A stretch of DNA of 64,000 bases, taken from the NCBI RefSeq assembly GCF_001420605.1, contig NZ_LJIZ01000005.1:1-64000 (forward strand), read 5' to 3'. Source of the stretch: Bacillus sp. FJAT-25509 (GTDB lineage Bacteria; Bacillota; Bacilli; Bacillales; Bacillaceae_G). The first letter of the stretch is position 1; each line of letters opens with the position of its first letter. Under the pieces are notes generated by a model. The model did no database searches, was not told the DNA's origin, and saw only the letters and a program-made list of their open reading frames with translations. Shown piece after piece: positions 22,437 to 33,494 of the stretch. A program made the position numbers and the translations under genes.

Positions 22437-22465
22437 TTGCTATCTTAAAAAAACTATGCTATAAT
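22437..22465 (+). promoter_or_regulatory. rpsF operon promoter
   Basis: TTGCTA (22437-22442) and a consensus TATAAT (22460-22465) are exactly 17 bp apart, 77 bp upstream of rpsF. The transcript would begin just before the leader hairpin at 22494. Confidence 0.75.
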
Positions 22466-22493
22466 TTTAACTCGTGAGTGATTAATTAAATTG

Positions 22494-22530
22494 CTCCTTG
22501 CCCTTAATTGGGCCGTTAGACCAAAAGGAG
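22494..22530 (+). promoter_or_regulatory. S6:S18-type ribosomal leader of rpsF
   Basis: CTCCTT (22494-22499) pairs with AAGGAG (22525-22530), and GCCC (22500-22503) with GGGC (22510-22513), leaving an asymmetric bulge CGTTAGACCAA. The outer stem covers the rpsF ribosome binding site. This is the layout of the known rpsF autoregulatory leader, in which the S6:S18 complex recognises a CCG-containing bulge and blocks translation. Pairing is seen in the sequence; the protein ligand is inferred from the known motif. Confidence 0.7.
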
Positions 22531-22541
22531 GTGACATTGTG

Positions 22542-22832
22542 ATGAATAAATACGAAATCATGTACATCGTTCGTCCAAACATGGAAGACGAAGCACAAAA
22601 AGCATTAGTTGAGCGTTTCAACGGCGTTTTAACTGAACAAGGTGCTGAAATCACAAACGTTAAAGAGTGGGGTAAACGTCGTTTAGCTTATGAAATTAAC
22701 GATTTCCGTGATGGACACTACATGCTTGTAAACGTTTCTGCTAAGCCAGAAGCAGTACAAGAATTCGATCGTTTAGCGAAAATCAGCGAAGATATCATCC
22801 GCCACATCGTTATTCGTGAAGAAGAAAAATAA
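22542..22832 (+). CDS. rpsF: 30S ribosomal protein S6
   Basis: Ribosomal protein of the small-subunit platform that binds 16S rRNA as a pair with S18. It has 96 residues, beginning [17 protein letters not shown], with the conserved [23 protein letters not shown] use the ATG at 22542, after GGAGGTGAC; the longer frame from 22491 would run through the leader hairpin. It heads the rpsF-ssb-rpsR operon and is probably autoregulated through that leader. Confidence 0.97.
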   Translation: MNKYEIMYIVRPNMEDEAQKALVERFNGVLTEQGAEITNVKEWGKRRLAYEINDFRDGHYMLVNVSAKPEAVQEFDRLAKISEDIIRHIVIREEEK

Positions 22833-22866
22833 TATTTTTTAAATGCTTTAGGGAGGTAGGAATCAG

Positions 22867-23352
22867 ATGATTAATCGTGTTGTACTTGTAGGTCGCTTAA
22901 CAAAGGATCCGGACTTACGTTATACACCAAGTGGGGTTGCCGTAGCAACATTTACTCTAGCGGTGAATCGTACCTACTCAAATCAGCAAGGTGAAAGAGA
23001 AGCGGATTTTATTAACTGCGTTATCTGGAGAAAGCCTGCTGAAAACGTAGCAAACTTCTTGAAAAAAGGAAGCTTAGCTGGCGTTGAGGGTCGCATTCAA
23101 ACTAGAAGTTTTGATGGTCAAGATGGTAAGAGAGTATATGTAACTGAAGTTGTAGCTGACTCTGTTCAATTCTTAGAACCAAGAAATGCATCAGGTAACC
23201 AAGGTGGTTCATTCGGTATGAATCAACAAAATCAAGGTTTTAACGCTGGAAATCCTTTCGAAGCACCATCTCAAAAGCCTAGCTTTAATGATGATCCATT
23301 TGGTGGGACAAGCAAAACGATTGATATTACTGATGACGATCTTCCTTTCTAA
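22867..23352 (+). CDS. ssb: Single-stranded DNA-binding protein SsbA
   Basis: Protects single-stranded DNA and recruits repair and replication proteins. It has 161 residues. The N-terminal OB fold begins [23 protein letters not shown] and includes [22 protein letters not shown] glycine/glutamine-rich linker follows, and the acidic protein-interaction tip is DDDLPF. It lies between rpsF and rpsR, the classical Bacillus operon. GGGAGGTAGGAATCAG precedes the ATG. Confidence 0.98.
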   Translation: MINRVVLVGRLTKDPDLRYTPSGVAVATFTLAVNRTYSNQQGEREADFINCVIWRKPAENVANFLKKGSLAGVEGRIQTRSFDGQDGKRVYVTEVVADSVQFLEPRNASGNQGGSFGMNQQNQGFNAGNPFEAPSQKPSFNDDPFGGTSKTIDITDDDLPF

Positions 23353-23425
23353 TAATAAAAACAGTGTAATGTTGAACGGTTAACATTACTAAAAAACTAA
23401 TTTTAAGTAGAGGAGGGAAATAACA

Positions 23426-23665
23426 ATGGCAATGGGTGGACGCAAAGGTGGACGTGCTAAACGTCGTAAAGTTTGTTACTTTACTTCAAACGGCATCACT
23501 ACAATCGACTTCAAAGATACTGAGTTATTAAAACGTTTCGTTTCTGAGCGTGGTAAAATTTTACCTCGTCGTGTAACTGGTACTTCTGCGAAATACCAAC
23601 GTAAATTAACGATTGCAATCAAACGCTCTCGTCAAATGGCTTTATTACCATACGTGGCTGAATAA
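23426..23665 (+). CDS. rpsR: 30S ribosomal protein S18
   Basis: A 79-residue basic ribosomal protein, partner of S6. It has the family core [20 protein letters not shown] and [31 protein letters not shown]. The start follows GAGGAGGGAAATAACA. It is the last gene of the rpsF operon, followed by a strong terminator. Confidence 0.98.
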   Translation: MAMGGRKGGRAKRRKVCYFTSNGITTIDFKDTELLKRFVSERGKILPRRVTGTSAKYQRKLTIAIKRSRQMALLPYVAE

Positions 23666-23675
23666 GCTAAGTAAT

Positions 23676-23709
23676 AAAAAGTACAGCATTCTCGTGCTGT
23701 ACTTTTTTT
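23676..23709 (+). terminator. rpsF-ssb-rpsR terminator
   Basis: AAAGTACAGCA, a 6-base loop, TGCTGTACTTT and a T run form an 11-bp perfect stem directly after rpsR. Confidence 0.9.
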
Positions 23710-23797
23710 GTATTTATGAAAAAATAAGTTTTATGGTAAAATAAGTAATAGTATGCTTATCGCGAAATAAGTAGGGGTAGTTGAAAGGAGCTTTATT

Positions 23798-24724
23798 TTG
23801 AAATCGACTCGATTTATAGTTGAGGGTGCAGTGCTTCTAGCAATTTACTCGGTATTGCTATTAGTATTTTTATATGTACCATTTCTCTCATTAATTTTGG
23901 CATTCCTTATGCCACTGCCGTTTATTATTATTAGTATTAAATATTCGATTAAGGAATCACTTTTACTTTGTTGTTTGGCGCTTGGCTTAACAATTCCTAT
24001 TGCCTCTTTTAATTTACTTCCCATTACTTTAATGTACTCAACAGTTGGTATAGTAATTGGGTATCTATTAAAAAATGAGCGAAGTAAAGGAGAAATTTTA
24101 CTTACAAGTACTTTTATTTATTTAATACATATGGTGCTTACGTATATACTATTCAAAGCAGTTTCTCATACGGACCTTGTTAAACATGGTATTGACATGA
24201 TGTTGGAAGGAGTAGAAAAAAGTAAGGAACTTAGTGCCAGTTTAGGTACAGGCACTAATGAAAAGAAACTAGATGAGCTTTCAAGTGCTATTAAATTAAT
24301 CCCTACATTAATTCCTTCTATAATGTTAATGGGTAGTTTTTTCGTTGCTTTTATAACACAACTAGTAACTTTTCCATTAATAAAAAGATTAGGTTATAAA
24401 ACACCGAAATTTAAACCATTTAGAGAGTTTAGACTCCCAGTAGGATTCATGTGGTTCTTTTTAATTGTAATGATTTTTTCGTTCTTCAATTTGAAACAAA
24501 GTAGTTTCCTTAGTACAGCAGTAATTAACTTAACATATGTACTTCAAATTTTACTGCTTGTTCAAGGTTATGCATCGATCTTTTATTTTAGTTATTTAAA
24601 ACAGTTTTCTAAAGCGGTACCAATTATTATAATGATCGCAAGTTTTATCATTCAACCATTAATTTATATTGTTTTACTAATTGGAATCATCTCAATTGGA
24701 ATCTTTAATAGAAGAAAAATTTAA
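23798..24724 (+). CDS. yybS: YybS family membrane protein (DUF2232)
   Basis: A 308-residue polytopic membrane protein of the DUF2232/YybS family, with about eight hydrophobic segments, for example LLAIYSVLLLVFLYVPFLSL and PTLIPSIMLMGSFFVAFITQL. It starts with TTG, preceded by GAAAGGAGC. It sits directly before gdpP as in other Bacillaceae. Its molecular function is unknown; some relatives resemble transporter substrate-binding membrane components, but I do not assign a substrate. Confidence 0.85.
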   Translation: MKSTRFIVEGAVLLAIYSVLLLVFLYVPFLSLILAFLMPLPFIIISIKYSIKESLLLCCLALGLTIPIASFNLLPITLMYSTVGIVIGYLLKNERSKGEILLTSTFIYLIHMVLTYILFKAVSHTDLVKHGIDMMLEGVEKSKELSASLGTGTNEKKLDELSSAIKLIPTLIPSIMLMGSFFVAFITQLVTFPLIKRLGYKTPKFKPFREFRLPVGFMWFFLIVMIFSFFNLKQSSFLSTAVINLTYVLQILLLVQGYASIFYFSYLKQFSKAVPIIIMIASFIIQPLIYIVLLIGIISIGIFNRRKI

Positions 24725-24816
24725 ACTTAAAAACATATTTGATACTAATTTGTTGTGCAAAAGTGAATAAACTTTAATATGTAAGTTAGATTTTATTTGG
24801 CTTAGGGGTTGAACAT

Positions 24817-26793
24817 ATGCAAGATTTTCATAAGAAACAAATGTTTCTTATACCCGTCTATCTTTTAACTGCTCTTTCAGTGTTTTTGATCGGAACTGTG
24901 GTCTATATTCAACCTAAAATAGGGATAATATTTATCGTTATCTTTTTATGCGTTATATTTCTAGTTGTAAAGTTAGAAATTAAGTATCGCTACGTTTTAG
25001 ATATGTATATAGAATCAATTATGTCGAGAGTGAAAAATTTAAGTAATGAAGCAATTACAGAAATGCCAATTGGAGTATTACTTTATGATAGAGAGTACCA
25101 TATTGAATGGGGCAATCAATATATTTTAAATATTTTAGATGATCGTTCATTAATTGGTAAACACATATATGATCTATCTGAAGGATTAATGGCTTTAATT
25201 TCGAAAAAAGAGAAAAAAGAAGATGTATTGAATATAAGTAAAAGAACATATCGCGTAGTTATTAAAAGGGAAGAGCGATACATTTATTTATTTGATGTGA
25301 CAGAACAGGCACAATTAGAGAAGTTATACGAAGATCAAAGAACAGTAATCGGAATTATTTTATTAGATAATTACGATGAAATGACACAGGGATTAGATGA
25401 TCAGGAGCGTTCTAGTGTAAATGGTGCAGTAACTACTATGTTAAATAGTTGGGCTAATAGCCATGGTATTTTCTTGAAACGTGTTTCATCTGATCGATAT
25501 AGTGTAGTTTTAAATGAAGGAATTCTGGCGGCATTAGAAAATAATAAGTTTTCTATATTAGACCAAGTAAGAGAAGAAACTACAAAACGTAATTTACCCC
25601 TTACTCTAAGCGTTGGCGTCGGGGTAGGTAGTTTAAATTTAACCGAACTTGGTCAACTAGCGCAATCTGGCTTAGATTTAGCATTAGGGCGCGGGGGAGA
25701 TCAAGTAACTGTTAAAAACATTAACGGTAAAGTAAAGTTTTTTGGTGGAAAAACAAACCCTGTAGAAAAGAGAACGAGGGTTAGAGCGAGGGTAATCTCG
25801 CATGCATTAAGAGATTTAATGAAGAGTAGCACCAATGTTATGATAATGGGTCATAAGTTACCTGACATGGATGCTCTTGGTTCAGCAGTTGGAATCTTAA
25901 AAATGGTTATGCATAATGAAGTGGATGGTTATGTTGTTATTGATAAAGATGAAGTAGATAAAAGTGTTAATCGTTTGATGAGGGAAATGTCTAAAAATGA
26001 ACAATTTATGTCTTGTTTTATTTCACCTGAAAAAGCAAAAGAACTTATTTCTGAAGATACATTAATAATCGTAGTAGATACCCATAGACCAACAATGGTT
26101 GAAGAAGAATCACTTTTAGATGAGACAGATAAAATTGTTGTGATAGACCATCATCGAAGAGGAGAGGACTTCATTAAGGATGCAATTCTCGTTTATATGG
26201 AGCCGTACGCTTCCTCTACAGCAGAATTAGTAACAGAGTTATTGGAGTACCAACCTAAGAAAATAAAATTAAGCATGCTTGAGGCAACAGCCTTACTTGC
26301 AGGAATTATTGTTGATACAAAGAGTTTTACTTTCCGAACAGGGGCACGAACTTTTGATGCAGCATCATACTTGCGTTCGAATGGCGCTGATACGATCCTC
26401 GTTCAAAATTTACTAAAACAAGATATGAATGAATATATTCGCAAAGCAGAATTAATAGAGGAAGCCTATATGTATAAAGAGGGCTTTGCGATTAGCTTTG
26501 GAAAAGATAATGTAAGCTATGATCAAGTTTTAATTGCAAAGGCCGCAGATACGTTATTAACGATGACAGATGTTATTGCATCTTTTGTCATTGCGAAAAG
26601 GTCAGACAATGTTGTTAGCATTAGCAGCCGTTCATTAGGGAATATAAATGTTCAATTAATAATGGAAGAGCTTGGTGGTGGCGGTCACTTAACAAATGCT
26701 GCTGCACAAGTTGAATCTTCTTCAATTAGAGAAGTTGAACAACACTTATTGAGAATAATCGATGAATATATTGAAGGGAGAACAAACAAATGA
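24817..26793 (+). CDS. gdpP: Cyclic-di-AMP phosphodiesterase GdpP
   Basis: Membrane-bound enzyme that hydrolyses c-di-AMP to pApA, controlling osmotic and cell-wall homeostasis. It has 658 residues: two N-terminal membrane segments (about 8-60), a PAS-like domain, a degenerate GGDEF domain (GRGGDQV in place of GGDEF), then DHH and DHHA1 domains. Catalytic motifs are [29 protein letters not shown] (Asp444-His445-His446) and [12 protein letters not shown]. All expected metal ligands appear present. The stop overlaps the rplI start by 4 bp. Confidence 0.95.
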   Translation: MQDFHKKQMFLIPVYLLTALSVFLIGTVVYIQPKIGIIFIVIFLCVIFLVVKLEIKYRYVLDMYIESIMSRVKNLSNEAITEMPIGVLLYDREYHIEWGNQYILNILDDRSLIGKHIYDLSEGLMALISKKEKKEDVLNISKRTYRVVIKREERYIYLFDVTEQAQLEKLYEDQRTVIGIILLDNYDEMTQGLDDQERSSVNGAVTTMLNSWANSHGIFLKRVSSDRYSVVLNEGILAALENNKFSILDQVREETTKRNLPLTLSVGVGVGSLNLTELGQLAQSGLDLALGRGGDQVTVKNINGKVKFFGGKTNPVEKRTRVRARVISHALRDLMKSSTNVMIMGHKLPDMDALGSAVGILKMVMHNEVDGYVVIDKDEVDKSVNRLMREMSKNEQFMSCFISPEKAKELISEDTLIIVVDTHRPTMVEEESLLDETDKIVVIDHHRRGEDFIKDAILVYMEPYASSTAELVTELLEYQPKKIKLSMLEATALLAGIIVDTKSFTFRTGARTFDAASYLRSNGADTILVQNLLKQDMNEYIRKAELIEEAYMYKEGFAISFGKDNVSYDQVLIAKAADTLLTMTDVIASFVIAKRSDNVVSISSRSLGNINVQLIMEELGGGGHLTNAAAQVESSSIREVEQHLLRIIDEYIEGRTNK

Positions 26794-27233
26794 AAGTAAT
26801 TTTCTTAAAAGATGTAAAAGGAAAAGGTAAAAAGGGAGAAACTAAAAATATCGCAGATGGCTATGCAAGTTTCCTAATCAAAAATGGAGATGCTATTGAA
26901 GCTACAGCAGGTAATATGAAAACTCTTGAAGCGAAAAAAAATAAAGAATTAAAAGATGCACAAATTGAATTAGAAAATTGTAAAAAGCTAAAAGAAACAA
27001 TTGAAGCTCTAACAGTAGAACTAAAAGCTAAATCGGGTGAAGGTGGTCGTCTTTTCGGATCAATCACTAGCAAACAAATTGCCGATGAGCTTCAAAAAGT
27101 ACATGGTATTAAACTAGATAAGCGTAAATTCGAAATGAATGATGCGATTAGAGGTCTAGGTGTAACAAATATTAAAGTAAAATTGCATCCTGAAGTTAGT
27201 GCAACTTTAAAAGTACACGTTAAGGAACAATAA
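26790..27233 (+). CDS. rplI: 50S ribosomal protein L9
   Basis: Two-domain 23S rRNA-binding protein of 147 residues. The N-terminal domain has [32 protein letters not shown], followed by the long connecting helix and the C-terminal domain with [16 protein letters not shown]. It overlaps gdpP by 4 bp and precedes dnaB by 27 bp, the standard yybS-gdpP-rplI-dnaB order. Confidence 0.97.
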   Translation: MKVIFLKDVKGKGKKGETKNIADGYASFLIKNGDAIEATAGNMKTLEAKKNKELKDAQIELENCKKLKETIEALTVELKAKSGEGGRLFGSITSKQIADELQKVHGIKLDKRKFEMNDAIRGLGVTNIKVKLHPEVSATLKVHVKEQ

Positions 27234-27260
27234 GAAAAACAAGCATCTGGAGGACTAGAA

Positions 27261-28619
27261 ATGAGTGATTTGCTAAATGATCGTACTCCACCACAGAATA
27301 TAGAAGCTGAACAGGCTGTATTAGGAGCCATACTGTTAGATTCAGAGGCGCTAATATCAACTTCAGAACGGCTTTTACCAGATGACTTTTATCGAGCTGC
27401 CCATCAAAAAATATTTGAAGCAATGCTTAAGATTGCTTCAAGGAATGAGCCTTTAGATGTTATCACACTAACTTCTGAACTAGCTAATCAAGGAGTATTA
27501 GAAGAAGTTGGAGGAGTGTCATACTTAAATGATTTGCTGGCTTCAGTACCAACGGCATCTAACGTTGAATACTATGCGAAGAGCGTTGAAGAAAAATCTA
27601 CTTTAAGAAGATTAATAAGAACCGCTACAAATATTGTAACGGAAAGCTATGCACCAGATACTCCAGTGGATGTTGTACTAAACGAGGCTGAAAAAAGTAT
27701 CTTAAAAGTAGCTCAGCGCACAAACGTTTCTGGTTTTCAAAGTATTAAAGATGTAGTATTTACTACATTTAGTAAAATTGAGACTTTATTTAATCAACGT
27801 GGCGAAATCACAGGTGTACCAACAGGATTTACTGATTTAGATCGTATGACAGCGGGATTTCAGCCCAATGATTTAATTATAGTAGCTGCCCGTCCTTCAG
27901 TAGGTAAAACAGCTTTTGCGTTGAATATCGCACAAAACGTAGCGACTAAGACAGATGAAAACGTAGCAATTTTCAGTCTCGAGATGGGATCAGATCAGCT
28001 TGTTATGCGTATGCTTTGTGCAGAAGGGAATATTAACGCACAGGCACTACGTACAGGTAATCTTGAACAAGAGGATTGGAATAAGCTTACGATGGCTGCT
28101 AGTAGCTTAGCTGGTACAGGTATATATATCGATGATACACCTGGTATTAGAGTAAATGACATACGTGCTAAGTGTAGAAGACTGAAACAAGAGCATGGCT
28201 TAGGAATGATCTTAATTGATTACTTGCAGCTTATTCAAGGTAACGGCAAAAGTGGAGAGAATCGTCAACAAGAAGTATCGGAAATTTCACGTTCTCTTAA
28301 AGGACTAGCGAGGGAATTAAAGGTACCTCTAATAGCCTTATCTCAGCTATCACGTAGCGTAGAGTCAAGACAAGATAAACGTCCAATGATGTCTGATATT
28401 CGTGAATCAGGAAGTATTGAGCAAGATGCGGATATCGTTGCGTTCTTATATCGAGACGATTACTACGATAAAGAATCAGAGAATAAAAATATTATTGAAA
28501 TCATTATTGCTAAACAAAGGAATGGTCCAGTAGGTACTGTTTCATTAGCATTCGTAAAAGAATATAACAAGTTCGTAAACTTAGAACGAAGGTTTGATGA
28601 GCAAGCGCCAGGGGCCTAA
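27261..28619 (+). CDS. dnaB: Replicative DNA helicase DnaB (Bacillus DnaC)
   Basis: Hexameric 5'-3' helicase at the replication fork. It has 452 residues. The N-terminal domain begins with PPQNIEAEQAVLGAILLD. The RecA-like domain carries Walker A ARPSVGKTAFALNIA, Walker B GMILIDYLQLI and the motif LSQLSRSVESRQDKRPMMSDIRESGSIEQDAD. No intein is present. The ribosome binding site is TGGAGGACTAGAA. The gene ends with a terminator before purA. Confidence 0.98.
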   Translation: MSDLLNDRTPPQNIEAEQAVLGAILLDSEALISTSERLLPDDFYRAAHQKIFEAMLKIASRNEPLDVITLTSELANQGVLEEVGGVSYLNDLLASVPTASNVEYYAKSVEEKSTLRRLIRTATNIVTESYAPDTPVDVVLNEAEKSILKVAQRTNVSGFQSIKDVVFTTFSKIETLFNQRGEITGVPTGFTDLDRMTAGFQPNDLIIVAARPSVGKTAFALNIAQNVATKTDENVAIFSLEMGSDQLVMRMLCAEGNINAQALRTGNLEQEDWNKLTMAASSLAGTGIYIDDTPGIRVNDIRAKCRRLKQEHGLGMILIDYLQLIQGNGKSGENRQQEVSEISRSLKGLARELKVPLIALSQLSRSVESRQDKRPMMSDIRESGSIEQDADIVAFLYRDDYYDKESENKNIIEIIIAKQRNGPVGTVSLAFVKEYNKFVNLERRFDEQAPGA

Positions 28620-28631
28620 TATCATCTAAAA

Positions 28632-28669
28632 AATAATCACATAGTGAATCTATGTGATTATTTTTTTTT
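28632..28669 (+). terminator. dnaB terminator
   Basis: AATAATCACATAG, a 5-base loop, CTATGTGATTATT and a long T run form a 13-bp perfect stem. Confidence 0.9.
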
Positions 28670-28707
28670 GTTAGGGCAAACTATTTTTATCAAATTCTTT
28701 AGTTTGT

Positions 28708-30123
<1,416 letters not shown>

Positions 30124-30126
30124 TAT

Positions 30127-30172
30127 AATAAAAAGCCCTTAAATAAAAACTTAGGGGCTTTTATTATTTTTT
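30127..30172 (+). terminator. purA terminator
   Basis: AATAAAAAGCCC pairs with GGGCTTTTATT around a loop of roughly 15 bases and is followed by a T run. Confidence 0.8.
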
Positions 30173-30183
30173 TTAAAAAACTA

Positions 30184-30213
30184 TTGCAAACTTATTAGAA
30201 AGTATGATAAGAT
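30184..30213 (+). promoter_or_regulatory. Candidate tRNA cluster promoter
   Basis: TTGCAA (30184-30189), an 18-bp spacer and TAAGAT (30208-30213) lie 50 bp before the first tRNA. Both boxes are imperfect, so support is moderate. Confidence 0.4.
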
Positions 30214-30263
30214 AAGTCTTGTCGTCATAACTAGTACATAGTTTATGAAGTTAATCATTTTAT

Positions 30264-30336
30264 GAGCCATTAGCTCAGTAGGTAGAGCATCTGACTTTTA
30301 ATCAGAGGGTCGAAGGTTCGAATCCTTCATGGCTCA
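30264..30336 (+). tRNA. tRNA-Lys (anticodon TTT)
   Basis: Acceptor arms GAGCCAT and ATGGCTC pair fully. The anticodon stem is CTGAC-TTTTAA-TCAG with anticodon TTT, and the T arm contains GGTTCGAATCC. No CCA is encoded. It is the first of four tRNAs after purA. Confidence 0.95.
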
Positions 30337-30355
30337 TCTTTTCTTAAATTAATGT

Positions 30356-30427
30356 GGCCCGTTGGTCAAGCGGTTAAGACACCGCCCTTTCACGGCGGTA
30401 ACACGGGTTCGAGTCCCGTACGGGTCA
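30356..30427 (+). tRNA. tRNA-Glu (anticodon TTC)
   Basis: Acceptor arms GGCCCGT and ACGGGTC pair with one G-T. The anticodon loop CTTTCAC has anticodon TTC and the T arm contains GGTTCGAGTCC. No CCA is encoded. Confidence 0.95.
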
Positions 30428-30450
30428 TCCTTTTTTAAAAAACTTATCTT

Positions 30451-30526
30451 GGTCCCGTGGTGTAGCGGTTAACATGCCTGCCTGTCACGCAGGAGATCGC
30501 CGGTTCGATCCCGGTCGGGACCGCCA
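30451..30526 (+). tRNA. tRNA-Asp (anticodon GTC)
   Basis: Acceptor arms GGTCCCG and CGGGACC pair fully. The anticodon loop CTGTCAC has anticodon GTC. This is the only one of the four whose 3' CCA is encoded (30524-30526). Confidence 0.95.
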
Positions 30527-30532
30527 TATAAT

Positions 30533-30605
<73 letters not shown>

Positions 30606-30609
30606 TCAT

Positions 30610-30638
30610 AAAAACTACTGTATATACAGTAGTTTTTT
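30610..30638 (+). terminator. tRNA cluster terminator
   Basis: AAAACTACTGTATATACAGTAGTTTT is a near-perfect palindrome ending in a T run, 6 bp after the tRNA-Phe gene. Confidence 0.85.
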
Positions 30639-30954
30639 ATTTTATATCAACCTTATAGAAAATAGATTCTAGTTTGAATAAAACAGTTCGATTTTACAAA
30701 AAAACCTACTTAATTTAAAATAGAAGTAAGTGGAGTAGACCTCTAGCAACAAGCTAGAGGTTTTTTTCAAAAATCTAGTGTTTATAGATAAAAAGAATAA
30801 CACGTATGATCGTAGTCGTATTATATTTAGAGAGATAGTCCACAAAACGAAATTGCTATGAAAAGTTTATTTGTTGCCTAATTTAATGTTAAATTGCAAA
30901 AGATATGTATAGAATTGATGGCAGCGAAAACTGACTAGAAAAGGAGTGCGGGGA
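30639..30954 (+). promoter_or_regulatory. walR upstream region with an extra hairpin
   Basis: This 300-bp gap before walR has no gene. A second terminator-shaped hairpin, ACCTCTAG/CTAGAGGT with T7 (30739-30768), lies 100 bp after the tRNA terminator with no gene between them. The walR promoter must lie in about 30840-30940; a TATAGA (30907-30912) is a possible -10, but no good -35 is visible. Confidence 0.5.
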
Positions 30955-31659
30955 ATGAATAAAAAAATATTAATAGTCGATGATGAAAAACCAATTGCTG
31001 ATATATTGAAGTTTAATTTAGAAAAAGAAGGTTTTGAAATTGTTTGCGCGTATGATGGAGAGGAAGCATTACAAAAAGTAGACGAGTTTCTTCCTGATTT
31101 AGTTTTATTAGATATTATGTTGCCAATTAGAGATGGCTTAGAAGTTTGTAGAGAAATTAGAAAGAATCATGAAATGCCAATCATTATGATTACAGCAAAA
31201 GATTCTGAATTAGATAAAGTACTAGGTTTAGAAATGGGAGCAGATGACTACGTAACAAAACCATTTAGTACACGTGAGTTGCTTGCTAGAGTAAAAGCAA
31301 ATTTACGTAGACATCAAACTGGAGCTACATCTGAAAAAGAGGAGTCAGTTGAAGTTATTATTGGTTCGCTTGTTATCAATCCAAACGCTTATATCGTAAC
31401 AAAACGTGGCGAGAAGATCGAATTAACTCACCGCGAGTTTGAATTACTATATTATTTAGCGAAGCATATCGGACAGGTTATGACGAGAGAACATTTACTT
31501 CAAACTGTTTGGGGCTATGATTATTTTGGAGATGTACGAACTGTTGATGTAACAATTCGAAGACTTCGTGAAAAAATTGAGGACAATCCAAGTTATCCAC
31601 TTTTCATTGTAACAAGAAGAGGAGTAGGATATTACCTGCGTGATCCGGAGCAAGATTAA
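30955..31659 (+). CDS. walR: Essential response regulator WalR (YycF)
   Basis: OmpR-family response regulator of the WalRK system, which matches peptidoglycan hydrolase expression to growth. It has 234 residues. The receiver domain has acidic pocket Asp9/Asp10, phospho-acceptor Asp53 in LLDIMLP and Lys in VTKPF. The C-terminal winged helix ends [16 protein letters not shown], almost as in Bacillus subtilis. I chose the ATG at 30955 ([13 protein letters not shown]) with AAAGGAGTG upstream. The stop overlaps the walK start (TAATG). Confidence 0.97.
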   Translation: MNKKILIVDDEKPIADILKFNLEKEGFEIVCAYDGEEALQKVDEFLPDLVLLDIMLPIRDGLEVCREIRKNHEMPIIMITAKDSELDKVLGLEMGADDYVTKPFSTRELLARVKANLRRHQTGATSEKEESVEVIIGSLVINPNAYIVTKRGEKIELTHREFELLYYLAKHIGQVMTREHLLQTVWGYDYFGDVRTVDVTIRRLREKIEDNPSYPLFIVTRRGVGYYLRDPEQD

Positions 31660-33494
31660 TGGCAGCTTACAATAAAGTTGGTTTATTTAAATCAATTGTA
31701 TTTAAATTTGTACTTGTTTATATTTTACTCATATTGGTAGCTATGCAAATTATTAGCGTTTATTTTTCGAGAGAACTTGAAAAGCAACTTGTAAATAGTT
31801 TTACAGTTGCGATAAACGAACGGGCTAAGCTACTGGCTTATAATATAAAAATCGAGTATGAAAAAAAGAAAACTCTGGACGATCCAGAGGTGAAAGCTAA
31901 TATTCAAAAAATAGTTTCTGACTTTGGAAAGAATATTGGGATATCAGATGTAAGAGTTATTAACCAAAATAGTGAAGTCATTGCTACTTCGGATTCTAGT
32001 AATCGGTCTATTGTTGGAAAAAGGACAACTGATATTTTAGTTAAAAGAGCACTTTTAGTAGGTACTAGAACTGAAAAAGTGTTAATTGATCCTAAAAACG
32101 GTCATCGAATGAAAACGATTGTTACCCCAGTGATGGAAGGTGACGAAATTGTTTCAGCGATTTACACGAGTGCTTCAATGGAAAGTACTTATGAAAGAAT
32201 GGAATTAATTAACCGTATTTTTTCAACGGGTACACTTATAGCAGTCGCGATTACATCCATTTTAGGGATATTATTGGCTAAAGCAATTACGAAGCCAATC
32301 TCAGAAATAAGAAGACAGGCCCAAGAAATGGCGAAAGGAAATTTCTCTCGCAAATTAAAGGCCTATAGTGAAGATGAGATTGGTGAATTAACGATATCAT
32401 TTAATAATCTATCACGTAACTTACAGCAAGCTAGAGCTTCAACAGATGGAGAAAGAAGAAAGCTTCAATCAGTACTAGAGCATATGTCAGATGGCGTTAT
32501 TGCAACTGACCGTAGAGGGAAAATTATTCTCTTAAATGATCCAGCTGAAACGATGCTAAATGTTTCACGTGAAACAGTATTAAATAAATCTATTTTAGAG
32601 GTATTGGGAATCGAAAAGATTAATACTCTAGATGATTTATACGATGAGCCAGATTCAATTATGTTAGATTATAGCGATAATAAGAGACCAATGATTCTAC
32701 GAGCTAGCTTTTCAACTATACAAAAAGAGTCAGGTAAAGTTAATGGTCTAATCGCTGTAATTTATGATGTAACTGAACAGGAAAAGATCGAGCAAGAACG
32801 TAGAGATTTTGTTTCCAATGTGTCACATGAATTAAGAACACCGTTAACAACGATGAGAAGCTATTTGGAAGCATTGTCAGATGGAGCTTGGGAGAATAAA
32901 GAAATCGCACCTAAGTTCTTACAAGTAACTCAAGATGAAACAGAACGAATGATAAGGCTAGTAAATGACTTATTACAATTATCTAAGTTAGATAGTACTG
33001 AATATCGTTTAATGAAAGATTGGGTTAACTTTACAGAATTGTTTAATCGTATAATTGATCGACACGAAATGAGTAAGTCTCAAGAAGTTTCGTTCAAACG
33101 TGAATTTATAAGTAAGACAAGATTTGTATTTATAGATGAAGATAAAATTACACAAGTGTTAGATAATATTATTTCAAATGCATTAAAGTATTCACCAGAG
33201 GGTGGGACTGTAACTTATCGTATTAAAGAATCTAGAGATCAAATATTAGTTAGTATTACTGATGAAGGTATGGGAATTCCAAAAGAAAATCTATCAAAGA
33301 TATTTGATCGTTTCTATCGAGTAGATAAAGCTAGATCAAGACAAGTTGGAGGAACTGGCCTAGGGCTTGCTTTGGCAAAAGAAATGATTTACGCGCACGA
33401 TGGTCATATATGGGCTAAAAGTGAAGAAGGAAAGGGTACAACAGTCTATTTCACACTTCCAGTGGCTGATGACCAAGAGGATGAGTGGGAATGA
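31659..33494 (+). CDS. walK: Sensor histidine kinase WalK (YycG)
   Basis: Membrane sensor kinase for WalR. It has 611 residues, the same as in Bacillus subtilis. Order: TM1 (about 12-32), extracellular PAS-like domain (about 35-180), TM2 (LIAVAITSILGILLAKAI), HAMP, cytoplasmic PAS (LEHMSDGVIATDRRGKIILLND), HisKA with His390 in NVSHELRTPLT, and HATPase with DNIISNALKYS and GGTGLGLALAKEM. A perfect parS is embedded in the cytoplasmic PAS codons at 32561-32576. It overlaps walH by 4 bp. Confidence 0.97.
   Translation: MAAYNKVGLFKSIVFKFVLVYILLILVAMQIISVYFSRELEKQLVNSFTVAINERAKLLAYNIKIEYEKKKTLDDPEVKANIQKIVSDFGKNIGISDVRVINQNSEVIATSDSSNRSIVGKRTTDILVKRALLVGTRTEKVLIDPKNGHRMKTIVTPVMEGDEIVSAIYTSASMESTYERMELINRIFSTGTLIAVAITSILGILLAKAITKPISEIRRQAQEMAKGNFSRKLKAYSEDEIGELTISFNNLSRNLQQARASTDGERRKLQSVLEHMSDGVIATDRRGKIILLNDPAETMLNVSRETVLNKSILEVLGIEKINTLDDLYDEPDSIMLDYSDNKRPMILRASFSTIQKESGKVNGLIAVIYDVTEQEKIEQERRDFVSNVSHELRTPLTTMRSYLEALSDGAWENKEIAPKFLQVTQDETERMIRLVNDLLQLSKLDSTEYRLMKDWVNFTELFNRIIDRHEMSKSQEVSFKREFISKTRFVFIDEDKITQVLDNIISNALKYSPEGGTVTYRIKESRDQILVSITDEGMGIPKENLSKIFDRFYRVDKARSRQVGGTGLGLALAKEMIYAHDGHIWAKSEEGKGTTVYFTLPVADDQEDEWE
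32561..32576. other. parS site inside walK
   Basis: An exact TGTTTCACGTGAAACA, again encoding N-V-S-R-E-T, about 22 kb from oriC. It is the third perfect parS in the window. Confidence 0.9.
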
